From positions 496,001 to 560,000 of the forward strand of contig NZ_JAMTCG010000003.1 in the NCBI RefSeq assembly GCF_024171725.1: DNA of 64,000 bases, in the 5' to 3' direction. The notes under the pieces are model-generated. The model worked only from the letters and a program-made list of their open reading frames with translations. It ran no database searches and was not told where the DNA came from. The position numbers and the translations under genes are program-made. The DNA is from Williamsia serinedens. GTDB taxonomy: Bacteria > Actinomycetota > Actinomycetes > Mycobacteriales > Mycobacteriaceae. Of this stretch, positions 28,150 through 37,610 are shown in pieces (within the stretch, counting starts at the first letter, position 1; each line of letters starts with the position of its first letter).

Positions 28150-29520
28150 CTAGCGAGGCGACGAGCTCGGCCGATAGTCCTCTGCGAAGCACAGTGACCT
28201 CAGCACGTTGTTGTAGGTCGTGATGCCGTAGGTGTTGGGTGCGTTGATGAGACCCCAGGGCGAGGGCACCAAGTTCCAGACATTCAGCCCGCCCGTCGCC
28301 GGTGAGAGAGCAGCACCGATGCCGCTTCCGACGTTGCCGGTGACGAACTTGAGCATCTGGGTCGTCACCGCGTAGCCGTACCCGATGCCCGTCAGCGCAT
28401 CCGCCACCGGGAGGTCCGCCAGAGGCACCACGTTTCGCCGATCGGCCGGCTCGGCCGCCTTGGCGCCCAGTCCGACAATCGCGTTCGTGATGGGCCCGCC
28501 CACACTGGGCACGAACGACAGGATCGTCGACAGAACGGTCTCCACCGTCGTGAACTCGGCCTGGTCGGTCGGGATGATCGCGCGGTTGATTCGCGTGGTG
28601 CGCAGCGCCGACTGGATGCGACGCTCGGCGTCTGTGACCCTTGCGGCCGATCGCGGATCCGACCGTCGGAGATTGTCCGAGGTGCGGGCGACGATGCGCG
28701 ACAACGGCTGGACGCCGATCGACGGGCACTTCTGCTTGTCGGCCAGGCGCACCTGCGCGGCCAGCCCGTCGAGCATCGACGGCACCTGCCTGGTGAACCG
28801 CAGGTCGGCGTCCTGGTCGGAATGGACTTCGTCGATCTGACGCTGTGTTTTCCGCGCCAGGCAGGCATTCGCGAGACCGTTGCTGAGGGAACCGAGAACC
28901 AGACCCATCCCGGTCGATCCCAGCGACAACGGCAGGCTGATGAGCGTGCCCAGTCCGATCCCGTTCACCGGGAACAGCGGTGGCACCGTCTGCGAGATGA
29001 TCGACGCCGGGACGATGAAGGTCACGTAGATGTAGAAGTAGGCGGTCTCGACTGCCTGCGACAACGTCATGTGATCGAGGCGAATCCCCCCTGCGGCCTT
29101 GCCTTCTCGCGTCCGGATCAGCTGCGTGACGATGAACGTGCTGAGCGGGTTGCGGTACTGCAACATCGGCGAGTCGGCTGTCGCGCCGATTCCGTAGGGG
29201 TGGTCGGAGATCGTCGTCGAGGCCACGCCGATCTGGGTGAGCCGCTTCAGCACATCTCGCCGGCTGTCGAGCATCGGCGTGCGCGCGGCGGGCGGCAACG
29301 ACGGTGCCAGCGACTCGACGATCGCGTCGTACGTCTCCGGCAGGGTCACATCGCTGGAACCGACGCACTTCACACCGGCGTCGCGCGGCGGGGGCGCGGC
29401 CTCACCCGTGATCGGGCGGACGAACACCACGACGGACGCGGCGAGGAGAAGGATGGTCAGCACGCGCCCGGCAGGGCTCAGCCGACGGCGCACTGGCCGC
29501 GCCGGCCCGTTCGAGGTCAC
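28150..29520 (-). CDS. secreted or membrane-anchored protein, unknown
   Basis: About 456 residues from GTG 29520 (an in-frame ATG at 29604 is an alternative; neither has a good ribosome site). An N-terminal basic stretch and hydrophobic segment (VLTILLLAASVVVFVRP) act as signal peptide or anchor. The mature part has several moderately hydrophobic, Gly/Ser/Pro-rich stretches (for example GLGTLISLPLSLGSTGMG) and one Cys near each end. No family recognised. It is divergent from the WXG100 pair at 29713 and could belong to that module. Confidence 0.6.
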   Translation of the reverse strand: MTSNGPARPVRRRLSPAGRVLTILLLAASVVVFVRPITGEAAPPPRDAGVKCVGSSDVTLPETYDAIVESLAPSLPPAARTPMLDSRRDVLKRLTQIGVASTTISDHPYGIGATADSPMLQYRNPLSTFIVTQLIRTREGKAAGGIRLDHMTLSQAVETAYFYIYVTFIVPASIISQTVPPLFPVNGIGLGTLISLPLSLGSTGMGLVLGSLSNGLANACLARKTQRQIDEVHSDQDADLRFTRQVPSMLDGLAAQVRLADKQKCPSIGVQPLSRIVARTSDNLRRSDPRSAARVTDAERRIQSALRTTRINRAIIPTDQAEFTTVETVLSTILSFVPSVGGPITNAIVGLGAKAAEPADRRNVVPLADLPVADALTGIGYGYAVTTQMLKFVTGNVGSGIGAALSPATGGLNVWNLVPSPWGLINAPNTYGITTYNNVLRSLCFAEDYRPSSSPR

Positions 29521-29712
29521 CGCGCAAGTTTGAAGTGGGTAGACCCTGTGAGCAACAGCTAGCAGGTCTCCGACGTGCAACGGTTCGGCACACCGCGACG
29601 TCACAGTCGCGATTGTCCGCTTTTGCGCAGGTCAGCAGCCCTCGTTCGCACTGCGTACCGTATCGTCTGATCCGAACTGCACACCTGCCCAGCACGCGGG
29701 AAGGGGACGCCG

Positions 29713-30033
29713 ATGCCCGAGCTCCATGTCACGCCGGCCGAGGTCACGTCGGCCTCGCAGGGCATCCGTTCCGCCGCGGACACCCTCGACGACCGTGTGC
29801 GTGCTCTGACGTCCCGCGTCGAGGACCTTCTCGGCGGCGGGTGGAAGGGCCAGGCCGCCGACGCGTTCCGTCGCGACTGGGAGCAGTGGCTGCAGGGGGC
29901 CAAGGATGTCGTCGGTGGGCTCGACTCGATGGCTGCACTCTTGGCCTCGACCGCACAGACCTACTCCGCGCAGGAGTCCGCCAACGCATCTGCCGTCGGC
30001 CAGTCGGGTTCTGGTCTGAACATGGCGGTCTGA
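29713..30033 (+). CDS. WXG100-family protein with ESX export motif
   Basis: 106 residues; GGAAGGGG lies just upstream of ATG 29713. Classic helix-WKG-helix hairpin (GGGWKGQAADAFRRDW, W about residue 44) and, after it, YSAQE (Yxxx[D/E]), the type VII secretion signal. It is followed after 3 bases by another WXG100 gene, so the two probably make a heterodimer exported by an ESX system encoded elsewhere. Confidence 0.88.
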   Translation: MPELHVTPAEVTSASQGIRSAADTLDDRVRALTSRVEDLLGGGWKGQAADAFRRDWEQWLQGAKDVVGGLDSMAALLASTAQTYSAQESANASAVGQSGSGLNMAV

Positions 30034-30036
30034 GCG

Positions 30037-30327
30037 GTGGCCCAGAAGTTCACGGTGAACACCGAGCTGTTGGCCGACATCGTCGCCGACATGGCAAAGT
30101 TCGACGCCGATGCGGAGTCGGTCTGTCGCGACGCCGAGCAGACGGTCGAGCGGCTGCACGGGTCGTGGACAGGTGAGGCCGCGGAGTCGCAGCGGGCCGC
30201 GCACGAGCGGTGGACGAAGGGTGCAGCCGAGATGCGTTCGGCCGTCGCGGATCTGCAGAGGGCCGGCGACACCGCGCACGCGAACTACACCGCCGCAGTG
30301 CAGGCCAACCAGGAGATGTGGGGCTGA
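30037..30327 (+). CDS. WXG100-family protein
   Basis: 96 residues from GTG 30037. The hairpin turn is GSWTGEAAESQ (WxG at about residue 43). It lacks a clear Yxxx[D/E] motif, which fits the rule that only one partner carries the export signal; the partner is the preceding protein. The stop overlaps the ATG of the next gene by one base (TGATG). Confidence 0.88.
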   Translation: MAQKFTVNTELLADIVADMAKFDADAESVCRDAEQTVERLHGSWTGEAAESQRAAHERWTKGAAEMRSAVADLQRAGDTAHANYTAAVQANQEMWG

Positions 30328-31778
30328 TGCCGACGCTCGTCGTCGACCCCGCGCAGTACGCGCACGCCGCCGCCGGCATGACGTCGGTGGCGAACTCTGC
30401 CCACTCCGCGGTCAGCTCGTTGGCCGGCGAGCTCGGCGCGTCGTCGGGGATGGCCGGGTCCGACAACGCCGGGACCACCTGGGCCGACGGTTACGACCAG
30501 GGCGCGCGAGCCGCCCTCAGCGCCGCGGCATCGGCGGTCGGGGCCGTCGGCAACATCGCGACGCGACTGCACGCCACCGGCGAGAACCACGCTCAGGCCG
30601 ACGCGTCGTCGGTGATCGGGGGCGGTGGCGACTCGTCGATCGGGGCGGCCCCCACTGCCCCGACGATGTCGGCGCCGTCTGTTCCGTCGTCGGCCGGTGG
30701 CAGCGGTGGCGGTCCGCCAGGGTGGTCGATGGTGGAGGGCCTCGTCGGCTACGTCTGGCCCGACGGCCACCAGGACCGACTTCACGCGGCCGACGCCGCG
30801 TGGAAAGCCGCTGCAGCACAATTGCAGGACGCGGCCGGGCCGACGAGCGCTGCCGCGTCGGCCGTCTCCGCGCAACAGAGCCCAGAGGCCGCAGCCGCCG
30901 CCCAGGCGTGCACCGACGCCGGGGCGCATCTGCGCGAGTTGTCGTCGGTGTTCACCGAACTCGGCTCGTCGTGCTCGGAGTACGCCGCCCACCTCGACCA
31001 GGCGCACCACGAGATCATCCACGAACTCGAAGTGCTCCTGGCCCAGACGGTCGCCATCGAGAGCCTTGGAGCGATCGCCGGCTTCTTCACCGCCGGGATC
31101 GGCGAACTCGCGGGCCAGGCTGTCGAGACGGCGCGACTCTCCGCTGCTGCCAACCGCATCCGGGAGATCATCGAGGCGTTGCTCGCGGCCGCGCGCGTGG
31201 TTGCGTCCAAGGTGGGCGAGGTCGCCGCCAAGGCCGTGCGCGTCTCAGTTGACGCAGCGAAGGCCGCTCAGTCGCCCGTCACCAGGGCTGCGACGGCAGT
31301 GGCGAAGGCTGCTCCGAAGAACTTCGCTGTCGGCTCTGGACTCGAAGCGGCGAAGGAGGGTGTCCTGACCGTCGAGACCGGCCACAACCACTTCGACCCG
31401 ACGCGGATCGCAGCGCAGGGCGCATCGAGTGTCGTGACAAGTCCGGCAGCGCAGAAGATCGCGAGCTCAGGCCGACTGGGTGCGAAGATCGCCGACATCC
31501 CAGGGGGCCAATTCGCCGCGCGCACAGCCGTGAACAGCCAGCTGAGCAATCTGCAACAAGACGCGCAAGCCGCGATCAGCCCAGAGCTGTCGGAGAAGAC
31601 CGAGTCCACCGGATGGACAGACGTCGCGAAGGCGTTGCCGGGCTCGCTGCCTCCCACTCAGCACTACTCTCCCGACACAGCAGGTCACTCACCTGCGCAG
31701 GATGCCCCGGAGACTGGGGCTGCATCCCCACCCGCTTCCGACGCGCCTGGCAAACAGAGTTCCGCAGGAGGCGGATAG
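30327..31778 (+). CDS. large ESX-associated helical protein (effector-like)
   Basis: 483 residues from ATG 30327, coupled to the WXG100 pair. The N-terminal about 100 residues are an Ala-rich helical region with a TTWADGYDQGARAAL turn. A Ser/Gly/Pro linker follows at about 95-130, a second helical region at about 140-330, a hydrophobic helix near 240-260 (TVAIESLGAIAGFFTAGIGELAG), and a Pro/Ser/Gly-rich low-complexity tail. No enzymatic domain is recognised. Such long partners after tandem WXG100 genes are usually secreted with them. Confidence 0.7.
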   Translation: MPTLVVDPAQYAHAAAGMTSVANSAHSAVSSLAGELGASSGMAGSDNAGTTWADGYDQGARAALSAAASAVGAVGNIATRLHATGENHAQADASSVIGGGGDSSIGAAPTAPTMSAPSVPSSAGGSGGGPPGWSMVEGLVGYVWPDGHQDRLHAADAAWKAAAAQLQDAAGPTSAAASAVSAQQSPEAAAAAQACTDAGAHLRELSSVFTELGSSCSEYAAHLDQAHHEIIHELEVLLAQTVAIESLGAIAGFFTAGIGELAGQAVETARLSAAANRIREIIEALLAAARVVASKVGEVAAKAVRVSVDAAKAAQSPVTRAATAVAKAAPKNFAVGSGLEAAKEGVLTVETGHNHFDPTRIAAQGASSVVTSPAAQKIASSGRLGAKIADIPGGQFAARTAVNSQLSNLQQDAQAAISPELSEKTESTGWTDVAKALPGSLPPTQHYSPDTAGHSPAQDAPETGAASPPASDAPGKQSSAGGG

Positions 31779-31854
31779 ATCGTCGTGCGCCGCGCTTACT
31801 AACGTTCTCGACGATCAACCGACATGACCTGAACGGATCGGAAGGCGGTCGCCA

Positions 31855-32481
31855 ATGCTCCTGTCCTACGGGGTATCTGTGGATCCGAAAGCCACGACGA
31901 ATCTGGTGGCCGTGGTTCGCTCCGATGCGAGCGGTGAGGTCGCAGATCTGCGGGTCGCATTCCCGAAAGATCCTGGTCGCGAAGCGGTGCACGTCGTGAA
32001 TCCGGCTGACAGTGATTCGCCGCTCGCGTCGATATCCGGTCCGCGAGCGAGGCGTGAGATTCGCGGCGGCACCGGCGAGCTGATCGCGCAGGTCTCTGCA
32101 CAACGCGCGCAGAGCATCCTCCGGACACTGTGGGTCGTGACCGACCCTGGAGGCGACGAGATCTTCCGGATGGTCGAACGGCTGGGGGACGGACTCTGGC
32201 GCAGACTGGTTCGCCCGTTTCCAAGGGCATTGAGCGAGGGCGCCACAGACCTGTTCGGAGCCATCCTCCTCGCCCCGCTTCTCATCTTCCTGCGGGCGAA
32301 ACCCTCCTGTCGTATGACGATCCGCGACACCGATGGACAGGCCGTCGGGTCTGTGGTCTTCGCGTCCAACGCCAGAAGGCCGCGCGAGGATTTTTCGGTT
32401 GAGCTCCCCATCGGCGACTCGACGATCGGTGGGGTCGATGCATTCACTGCGGCGCTCGCAGCTGTGACAGTGATGCGGTAG
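31855..32481 (+). CDS. hypothetical protein with one membrane segment
   Basis: 208 residues from ATG 31855, 76 bases after the ESX-associated gene. A strand-rich region with one hydrophobic helix (ATDLFGAILLAPLLIFLRA, about residues 130-148), then further strands (CRMTIRDTDGQAVGSVVF). It loosely recalls scramblase-like beta barrels, but this is not secure. It could be an accessory or immunity gene of the upstream module. Confidence 0.5.
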   Translation: MLLSYGVSVDPKATTNLVAVVRSDASGEVADLRVAFPKDPGREAVHVVNPADSDSPLASISGPRARREIRGGTGELIAQVSAQRAQSILRTLWVVTDPGGDEIFRMVERLGDGLWRRLVRPFPRALSEGATDLFGAILLAPLLIFLRAKPSCRMTIRDTDGQAVGSVVFASNARRPREDFSVELPIGDSTIGGVDAFTAALAAVTVMR

Positions 32482-32553
32482 CACGACCGCTGCTGATGCG
32501 TGACCTGCATCTCACCCGGGACTGCGGTCCGGTTGTGAAGCGTTGTCTCTCGC

Positions 32554-33648
32554 ATGACCTACCGCCTGGAATCTGATTCACCCCTGCTCCAGCCGTTCAC
32601 CTCCGGCGTCATCAAGACCCCGCACCGCATCTTCATGGCGCCGCTGACGCGGCTGCGTGCGGAGTCGGACGGGACCCCGACCGACCTGCAGACCGAGTAC
32701 TACCGGCAGCGCGCCGGTGCCGGTCTGATCATCACGGAGGCCACGCAGTCGAGCGCGAGCGCCGGCGGCGCGTACATGAACACCCCGGGCATCCACAATG
32801 ACGCCCAGCAGGCCAAGTGGTCGGAGATCGCTGACGCCGTGCACGGCGAGAACGGTCAGATCTTCGTGCAGATCTGGCACGTCGGCCGCGTCGCACACCC
32901 CGACCTGCCCGGCGGTGACCCCGTCGCCCCGTCGGCCATCGCCGCCGACGGCAAGGCCCACGGACCCAACGGCAGCGTGCCGCTGGTGACGCCACGCGCG
33001 CTCGAGACCGACGAGATCCCCGGCATCGTCGACGCGTTCCGCAGCTCTGCCCGTCGCGCTGTCGACGCCGGCCTCGACGGCGTGGAGATCCACGCCGCCA
33101 ACGGCTATCTGCTGCACCAGTTCCTGGGCGACGACACCAACCAGCGCACCGACCAGTACGGCGGCTCGCCGGAGAACCGGGCGCGCATCGTCGTGGAGAT
33201 CGTCAAGGCCGTCGTCGACGAGATCGGCGCCGACCGCACCGGCATCCGCCTCTCGCCCGGCCACAAGGCAAACGGCATGTACGAGGCCGACACCATCCCG
33301 GTGCACCAGGCACTGCTGCGGGCCATCGCCGACATCAACCTGGCCTACGTGCACTTCCTCGTCGAGCCGCAGTCGTCCGCACTGGCCGCGCTGCGCCCGG
33401 AGATCACGGTGCCGTTCCTGCTCAACACCGGCTTCGCGATCGAGTCCGACTTCGCGCAGCTCGAGAAGCTCGTCGCCGACGGAACCGCCGATGCGGTCGT
33501 CGTGGGTCGCTGGTACATCTCCAACCCCGACCTCGTCGAGCGCCTGCAGCAGGGCGCCGAGCTGGCCGAGCCGAACCAGGCGACGTTCTACGCGCCCGGC
33601 CCCGAGGGCTACATCGACTACCCGACGCTGGCCACGCAGAACGCCTGA
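32554..33648 (+). CDS. Old Yellow Enzyme family ene-reductase (NemA-like)
   Basis: 364 residues, the classical OYE length. FMN-binding barrel with FMAPLTRLRAESDGTPT near the N-terminus, IFVQIWHVGRVAHP, active-site HAANGYLLHQFL and TNQRTDQYGGSPENRAR. The NemA subgroup reduces N-ethylmaleimide, nitro compounds and enals with NADPH, usually in electrophile detoxification. It is distinct in sequence from the YqjM-like homologue at 19637. It is followed by a strong hairpin at 33659-33714. Confidence 0.93.
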   Translation: MTYRLESDSPLLQPFTSGVIKTPHRIFMAPLTRLRAESDGTPTDLQTEYYRQRAGAGLIITEATQSSASAGGAYMNTPGIHNDAQQAKWSEIADAVHGENGQIFVQIWHVGRVAHPDLPGGDPVAPSAIAADGKAHGPNGSVPLVTPRALETDEIPGIVDAFRSSARRAVDAGLDGVEIHAANGYLLHQFLGDDTNQRTDQYGGSPENRARIVVEIVKAVVDEIGADRTGIRLSPGHKANGMYEADTIPVHQALLRAIADINLAYVHFLVEPQSSALAALRPEITVPFLLNTGFAIESDFAQLEKLVADGTADAVVVGRWYISNPDLVERLQQGAELAEPNQATFYAPGPEGYIDYPTLATQNA

Positions 33649-33658
33649 CCCTCTCCGA

Positions 33659-33714
33659 CACCGAAGCCGGTGCCGCGCAGCGATGCACGTCGCTGCCGGG
33701 CACCGGCTTCGGTG
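33659..33714. terminator. bidirectional terminator after OYE gene
   Basis: Perfect 16-base arms CACCGAAGCCGGTGCC (33659-33674) and its complement (33699-33714). The loop contains a second 7-base stem GCAGCGA/TCGCTGC (33677-33683 with 33690-33696). It lies between the convergent OYE and NlpC/CHAP-like genes. Confidence 0.85.
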
Positions 33715-33730
33715 CGTTCGCCGTCAGGCG

Positions 33731-34255
33731 TCAGATCGCGCTCCACGGCGCGTACGCCCAGCCGACGAAGTTCCAGTTCCCCAGGTTGGGGGCGGGCAGG
33801 ATCTGGATGTCGGTACCGTCGCCCCACCCCGGCGCGAAGCCCTGGACCCCGCCGCTCTCGTACTGCCCGTTGCCGATCGAGATGTCGACGTGGTCGCCGT
33901 CCTCGCCCTGTGAGAACACCAGCGCCCCGGGTGGGGCCGGCAGCGAGGTGTGTCTCTGGCCATTCGCCTCGAGCTGGCGGTAGAACGCAAGTGCGCCGTC
34001 GTGCGGGATACCGGTTGCGGTGGTCTTGCCGTAGGCGGCGTCGACGAAGTCTTCGCAGCCGTATTCACCGAAGTCGTTGCTGTGCAGCATGGTCGCGCCA
34101 CGCGCGAGAGCGATGCCGCCGTTGGCGATCGCCGGGATGTCACTCAGCGACGGAGCAGCCTGCGCCGACGGGACCGTCGCGCACACGACCGCGATCGCCG
34201 ATCCGACCGTCACCGAGAGCGCCGCAACTCTTTTCGACCACGTGGCAGAAGGCAT
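33731..34255 (-). CDS. secreted NlpC/P60- or CHAP-like cysteine hydrolase
   Basis: 174 residues from ATG 34255. Signal peptide to about residue 33 (ending PSAQA), then a compact domain with YGCEDFVDAAYG (probable nucleophile Cys at the start of a helix), PPGALVFS and DHVDISIGNGQYESGG (probable catalytic His). This order is that of papain-like NlpC/P60 or CHAP amidases that cut peptidoglycan peptides. The exact family is uncertain, and it is shorter than most. It could act on the cell wall. Confidence 0.65.
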   Translation of the reverse strand: MPSATWSKRVAALSVTVGSAIAVVCATVPSAQAAPSLSDIPAIANGGIALARGATMLHSNDFGEYGCEDFVDAAYGKTTATGIPHDGALAFYRQLEANGQRHTSLPAPPGALVFSQGEDGDHVDISIGNGQYESGGVQGFAPGWGDGTDIQILPAPNLGNWNFVGWAYAPWSAI

Positions 34256-34381
34256 ACGTGCACAGTCCCACCACTTCCGAACCAGAGCACCGCTGAGACG
34301 CACACCGACAGACAACTGCCATGGGGCGATCAGGAATCTGGTGCGTCTGCGCGCATTGTCCGTTCGACGGTCGCGGTGACT

Positions 34382-36151
34382 CTAGGTGCGGTCGGCTGGT
34401 TTCGATGACGCGCCGGTGTCGTCGGTGGTGTCGAGGTTCAGCCCACCGAGGACAGAGGGCGCGGTGTCCGGCAGGTCGCCGGCGATCTCCTCACCGTTCT
34501 CGACGTGCTTGAGGTACTTGGCGGCGCGGTGCTCCTTGTCGTCCTCGCCCTTCGCACCCGCGCCTCGAGCGCCCATCGGGCCACCCGCAGCCGGCGACGC
34601 AGCACGAGAAGCCGTCGCACCCTGCTGACCCGCCAACGCCTTCTCCGCCGCCGACAGCGACGAGCTGTTGCGCGACAACGCACTCTCCGCCGCAGCCGCA
34701 CCACCCAGACCACCGGCGCCACCGAGATTCCCGGTACCGCCACCCCCGCCGCCGGCACCTTTCATCCCACCGGCCGCAGCCTTCGCGGCGTTCCTCTCCG
34801 CCTCGCTCAACGAACCTAGACCGGCAGGACGCGTCATCGACCCAGCGCCCGACCGCGAACCGCCCAAGCTCTTGGCACTGTCCCCGGCCTTCGACACAGC
34901 CTGTTGCGCAGCCGCCGCCGGATTCTGACCCGCCTGCGACGACGCATTCTTCGCCGCGTTGCTCACCGGATCACCGGTCCCCTGACGCGCCAGCTGACCC
35001 GCTGCGTCGGTGCCGTTTCTGGCTGCCGTCGAACCGCCGCCGCCTCCGCCACCGCCGCCGGAGGTCCTACCGCCCCCACCGCCGCCAGCTGAGGCGGCCG
35101 ACGTGCCGGCGCCGCTACCCGCTCCCGCGGATCCGCCTGAGCCACTCATGCCAGCAAGCACGAGGGGAACGCCGGTCTGGTTTGCGGACGGATCACTGAG
35201 GTTCGACAGACTTGAGGAGATCGCCGTCACGCCGGGGTTGTAGGTGCTCGCCATTTTCAACCGGGCCATCGTGTCGATCTCGTTCTGCACCGTCGCCCGC
35301 GACTCCGGCGGCGCAGCCGCCATCGCCGGGCCCTTCGACGCTGCGAGCGAGTCGATATAGCTCTTGGTGTCTCCGAGCGCGCCCGCCCACCCGACAATGG
35401 CCGCACCATTCGCATTGGCCTGCGCCGCGATCTCGACCGAGGTGTTCACCAACTTGTGCGCGGCGTCGCCCACGGCCTTGCCCGACGAACCTGTCCACCC
35501 GCCAGCTGCCATCTTCGACTGAACGATGTTGTGGAATACCGTGATCGAGCTGGTCAGGTCCGCGCCGAGTTGCTGCCACTGTTGCGCAAGCATTTGGAGC
35601 CTTGAGGCCTCGGCGGGGCCTAGGTGCGCAACACAGCTATCTAGAGTCAATCCGCCAATCGCTTCTGGCGAGGCCGCGCATTCGGCCCTGCCTGCCGCGA
35701 ATGGTTGCCCCGAAGGAAGTGGAGGAAGTCCAGACTGAAGCGAGGAACCAATGATGTCCCCAACGTCCGGACCCGCGGGGATTGCAGTGGGCGCGGGCGT
35801 GCCTGAAAGCATTCCGCCCAAAATTCCAGAAGACGAGGCGGTGGAGCCGGCTGCCGCGATGCGGTCCTTATTTTCCGCTTCTTGAGCTGGAATAAGGCGA
35901 CCTGCTTGAATCACTGATTTGAGATACTCCTCGACCGCCGTTTTCAGTCGATCGGCAAGTTCATTGGCCGCTTCGCCCAAATCGCTCAATATCTGGTCGA
36001 TAAGGATGCCCGACGGAAATCGACCACTCCCGTTAGCTGCGCGAAGTGAGCCCGCGAGGTCAGCCAGACCCGCGATTCCCCCAACCAAACCTTTACTCGC
36101 CCCCGCAACCGCTGCGGCGGTTTCCGGATCGAAGCTGAAGGCCCCCGTCAT
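34382..36151 (-). CDS. ESX secretion-associated PPE/EspB-like protein
   Basis: 589 residues. Helical N-terminal region (1-110), a second helical region with a GGWTGSSGKAV turn (W219-G221), then a long Gly/Ser/Ala-rich low-complexity region (about 335-530) and a conserved acidic C-terminus (EDDKEHRAAKYLKHVENGEE) seen in actinobacterial WXG/PPE-type secreted proteins. It resembles EspB-like substrates. The first about 190 codons (36151-35580) are clearly AT-richer than the rest, as is the upstream lipoprotein gene, suggesting a mosaic. It overlaps the lipoprotein gene by 4 bases. Confidence 0.7.
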   Translation of the reverse strand: MTGAFSFDPETAAAVAGASKGLVGGIAGLADLAGSLRAANGSGRFPSGILIDQILSDLGEAANELADRLKTAVEEYLKSVIQAGRLIPAQEAENKDRIAAAGSTASSSGILGGMLSGTPAPTAIPAGPDVGDIIGSSLQSGLPPLPSGQPFAAGRAECAASPEAIGGLTLDSCVAHLGPAEASRLQMLAQQWQQLGADLTSSITVFHNIVQSKMAAGGWTGSSGKAVGDAAHKLVNTSVEIAAQANANGAAIVGWAGALGDTKSYIDSLAASKGPAMAAAPPESRATVQNEIDTMARLKMASTYNPGVTAISSSLSNLSDPSANQTGVPLVLAGMSGSGGSAGAGSGAGTSAASAGGGGGGRTSGGGGGGGGGSTAARNGTDAAGQLARQGTGDPVSNAAKNASSQAGQNPAAAAQQAVSKAGDSAKSLGGSRSGAGSMTRPAGLGSLSEAERNAAKAAAGGMKGAGGGGGGTGNLGGAGGLGGAAAAESALSRNSSSLSAAEKALAGQQGATASRAASPAAGGPMGARGAGAKGEDDKEHRAAKYLKHVENGEEIAGDLPDTAPSVLGGLNLDTTDDTGASSKPADRT

Positions 36152-36867
36152 TCTGCCGCTCGCATCTGAGACGGACTCTTCGGTGCGCTGGAAACGAAGA
36201 GTTTGGCGGCCGCCACGGCTTCATTGCAGGAGTCCCTCGGGGGCTCCGCAAAGTAGCGAAAGGAGACAGAAATCGCACCAAAAAATGTTCCCCACGACGC
36301 TGAACACGTTTGGAGGGCCGTTAAATCTTCCGAGCTGGCTGGGATCAACCGATTGAGCGTGGCCGATACCGAGGGCGATAATGTCACGTCTCGCCTGAGG
36401 ATACTTACTCGATCGGTCCGCAAAACTTCGCTTATGTTATTGGTATAAAACCCAATAGTCGCCGAGTAGTCCGGCAATCCGTCCGCTCCCTGATGTTGCA
36501 AATTGCAAGCCTGGGCGACGAGCTGGGTGCCTCGAAATCCCCGCCTTTTACCTTCGAATCCGAAGCGGTCCATCAGTGTCTGCGGCACGAAATTGCAGAC
36601 ATCCGGTAAGTGGGCAGCATAGGGGCTCTGCCCGAACGGGACTGTCGTAACAACGCCAGTCATGTCCTTCGTCGAGTTCAAATCGAACACCGAGTCCTTC
36701 TGAACCCCCGGCGGCAGCGACTCAACCGGGAACGCAGGCGAGGCAGAAGCGCTCGACGAAGCAGTCTCGACTCCCGCGGTCGAACCCGAACCACAGGCCG
36801 ATGCTGCGAGGCCCACGCAGACAGCGATCGCCCCGACAGAGAGAACGGCCCGAATCCGAGTCCCCAC
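36148..36867 (-). CDS. DUF3558-like lipoprotein
   Basis: 239 residues with a lipoprotein signal peptide: hydrophobic stretch GAIAVCVGLAA followed by the lipobox LAASAC (Cys about residue 25). A Ser/Ala-rich linker follows, then a DUF3558-like domain with two Cys pairs (around VCNFVP/ACNLQ and TCSASW/SCNEA). Such lipoproteins often precede ESX-associated genes in Gordonia and relatives. The stop overlaps the start of the PPE/EspB-like gene, so the two are coupled; it may help export or anchor that protein. Confidence 0.72.
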   Translation of the reverse strand: MGTRIRAVLSVGAIAVCVGLAASACGSGSTAGVETASSSASASPAFPVESLPPGVQKDSVFDLNSTKDMTGVVTTVPFGQSPYAAHLPDVCNFVPQTLMDRFGFEGKRRGFRGTQLVAQACNLQHQGADGLPDYSATIGFYTNNISEVLRTDRVSILRRDVTLSPSVSATLNRLIPASSEDLTALQTCSASWGTFFGAISVSFRYFAEPPRDSCNEAVAAAKLFVSSAPKSPSQMRAAE

Positions 36868-37019
36868 GAAATGTGCTCCTTGGCGGTCAGAACGACTTGT
36901 CCGGGGCGAGGGTATTCGACGTCGACTCCCCCATCACACCCCGTCGTGTCCAAATGTGGAATCTACATCGGTTCGCCGCACAAACGCACAGCAGGCCGCA
37001 TGCCACGCACACAGCACAA

Positions 37020-37047
37020 CGCCCCCGTTCCGGTCGGAACGGGGGCG
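37020..37047. terminator. terminator hairpin downstream of msrA
   Basis: 12-base perfect stem CGCCCCCGTTCC (37020-37031) with its complement at 37036-37047 and a GGTC loop, 14 bases past the msrA stop on the minus strand. Confidence 0.8.
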
Positions 37048-37061
37048 CTGCGTCGAACGAC

Positions 37062-37610
37062 TTACTTGGCCGTCGCCTCGTCACGCTTGGGCAGAACCCA
37101 GTTCGGACGGACGTAGTGGCAGGTGTAGCCGCCGGGGTTGCGGATCAGGTAGTCCTGGTGCTCCGGCTCGGCCTCCCAGAACGGGCCCGCGGGCTCGATC
37201 GTGGTGACCGCCGGCCCGGGCCACAGCCCCGACGCGTTCACGTCGCCGATGGTGTCGCGCGCGACCTTCTCCTGCTCCTCGTTCTGCGGGAAGATCGCCG
37301 ACCGGTAGCTCGACCCCACGTCGTTGCCCTGACGGTCCTTCGTCGTAGGGTCATGCGCCTGGAAGAAGAACGCCAGGATGTCGCGGTAGGTGGTCTGCGT
37401 CGGGTCGAACACGATCTCCACCGCCTCCGCGTGGCCGGGGTGGCGACGGTAGGTGGCGTGGTCGTTGCTGCCGCCGGTGTAGCCGACGCGCGTCGAGATG
37501 ACGCCGGGCTGGCGACGGATCAGGTCCTCCATGCCCCAGAAGCAGCCGCCCGCGAGGACGGCGGTCTCGGTGCCGGGGCGGGTGGTGACCTGGCCGGTGT
37601 CGGTGCTCAT
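37062..37610 (-). CDS. msrA: peptide methionine (S)-S-oxide reductase
   Basis: 182 residues. MsrA reduces the S-epimer of methionine sulfoxide in proteins or free, using thioredoxin. The active-site motif GGCFWGMED puts the catalytic Cys at residue 23, followed by [12 protein letters not shown] and [11 protein letters not shown], all family signatures. The start overlaps the msrB stop by 4 bases, so msrB-msrA form one coupled operon that repairs both epimers. Confidence 0.96.
   Translation of the reverse strand: MSTDTGQVTTRPGTETAVLAGGCFWGMEDLIRRQPGVISTRVGYTGGSNDHATYRRHPGHAEAVEIVFDPTQTTYRDILAFFFQAHDPTTKDRQGNDVGSSYRSAIFPQNEEQEKVARDTIGDVNASGLWPGPAVTTIEPAGPFWEAEPEHQDYLIRNPGGYTCHYVRPNWVLPKRDEATAK

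Noticed and set aside
34770-35120. Gly/Ser/Ala repeats resembling a CRISPR or tandem repeat array
   Set aside because: They are codon-level low complexity inside the EspB-like coding sequence, with no regular repeat-spacer spacing.
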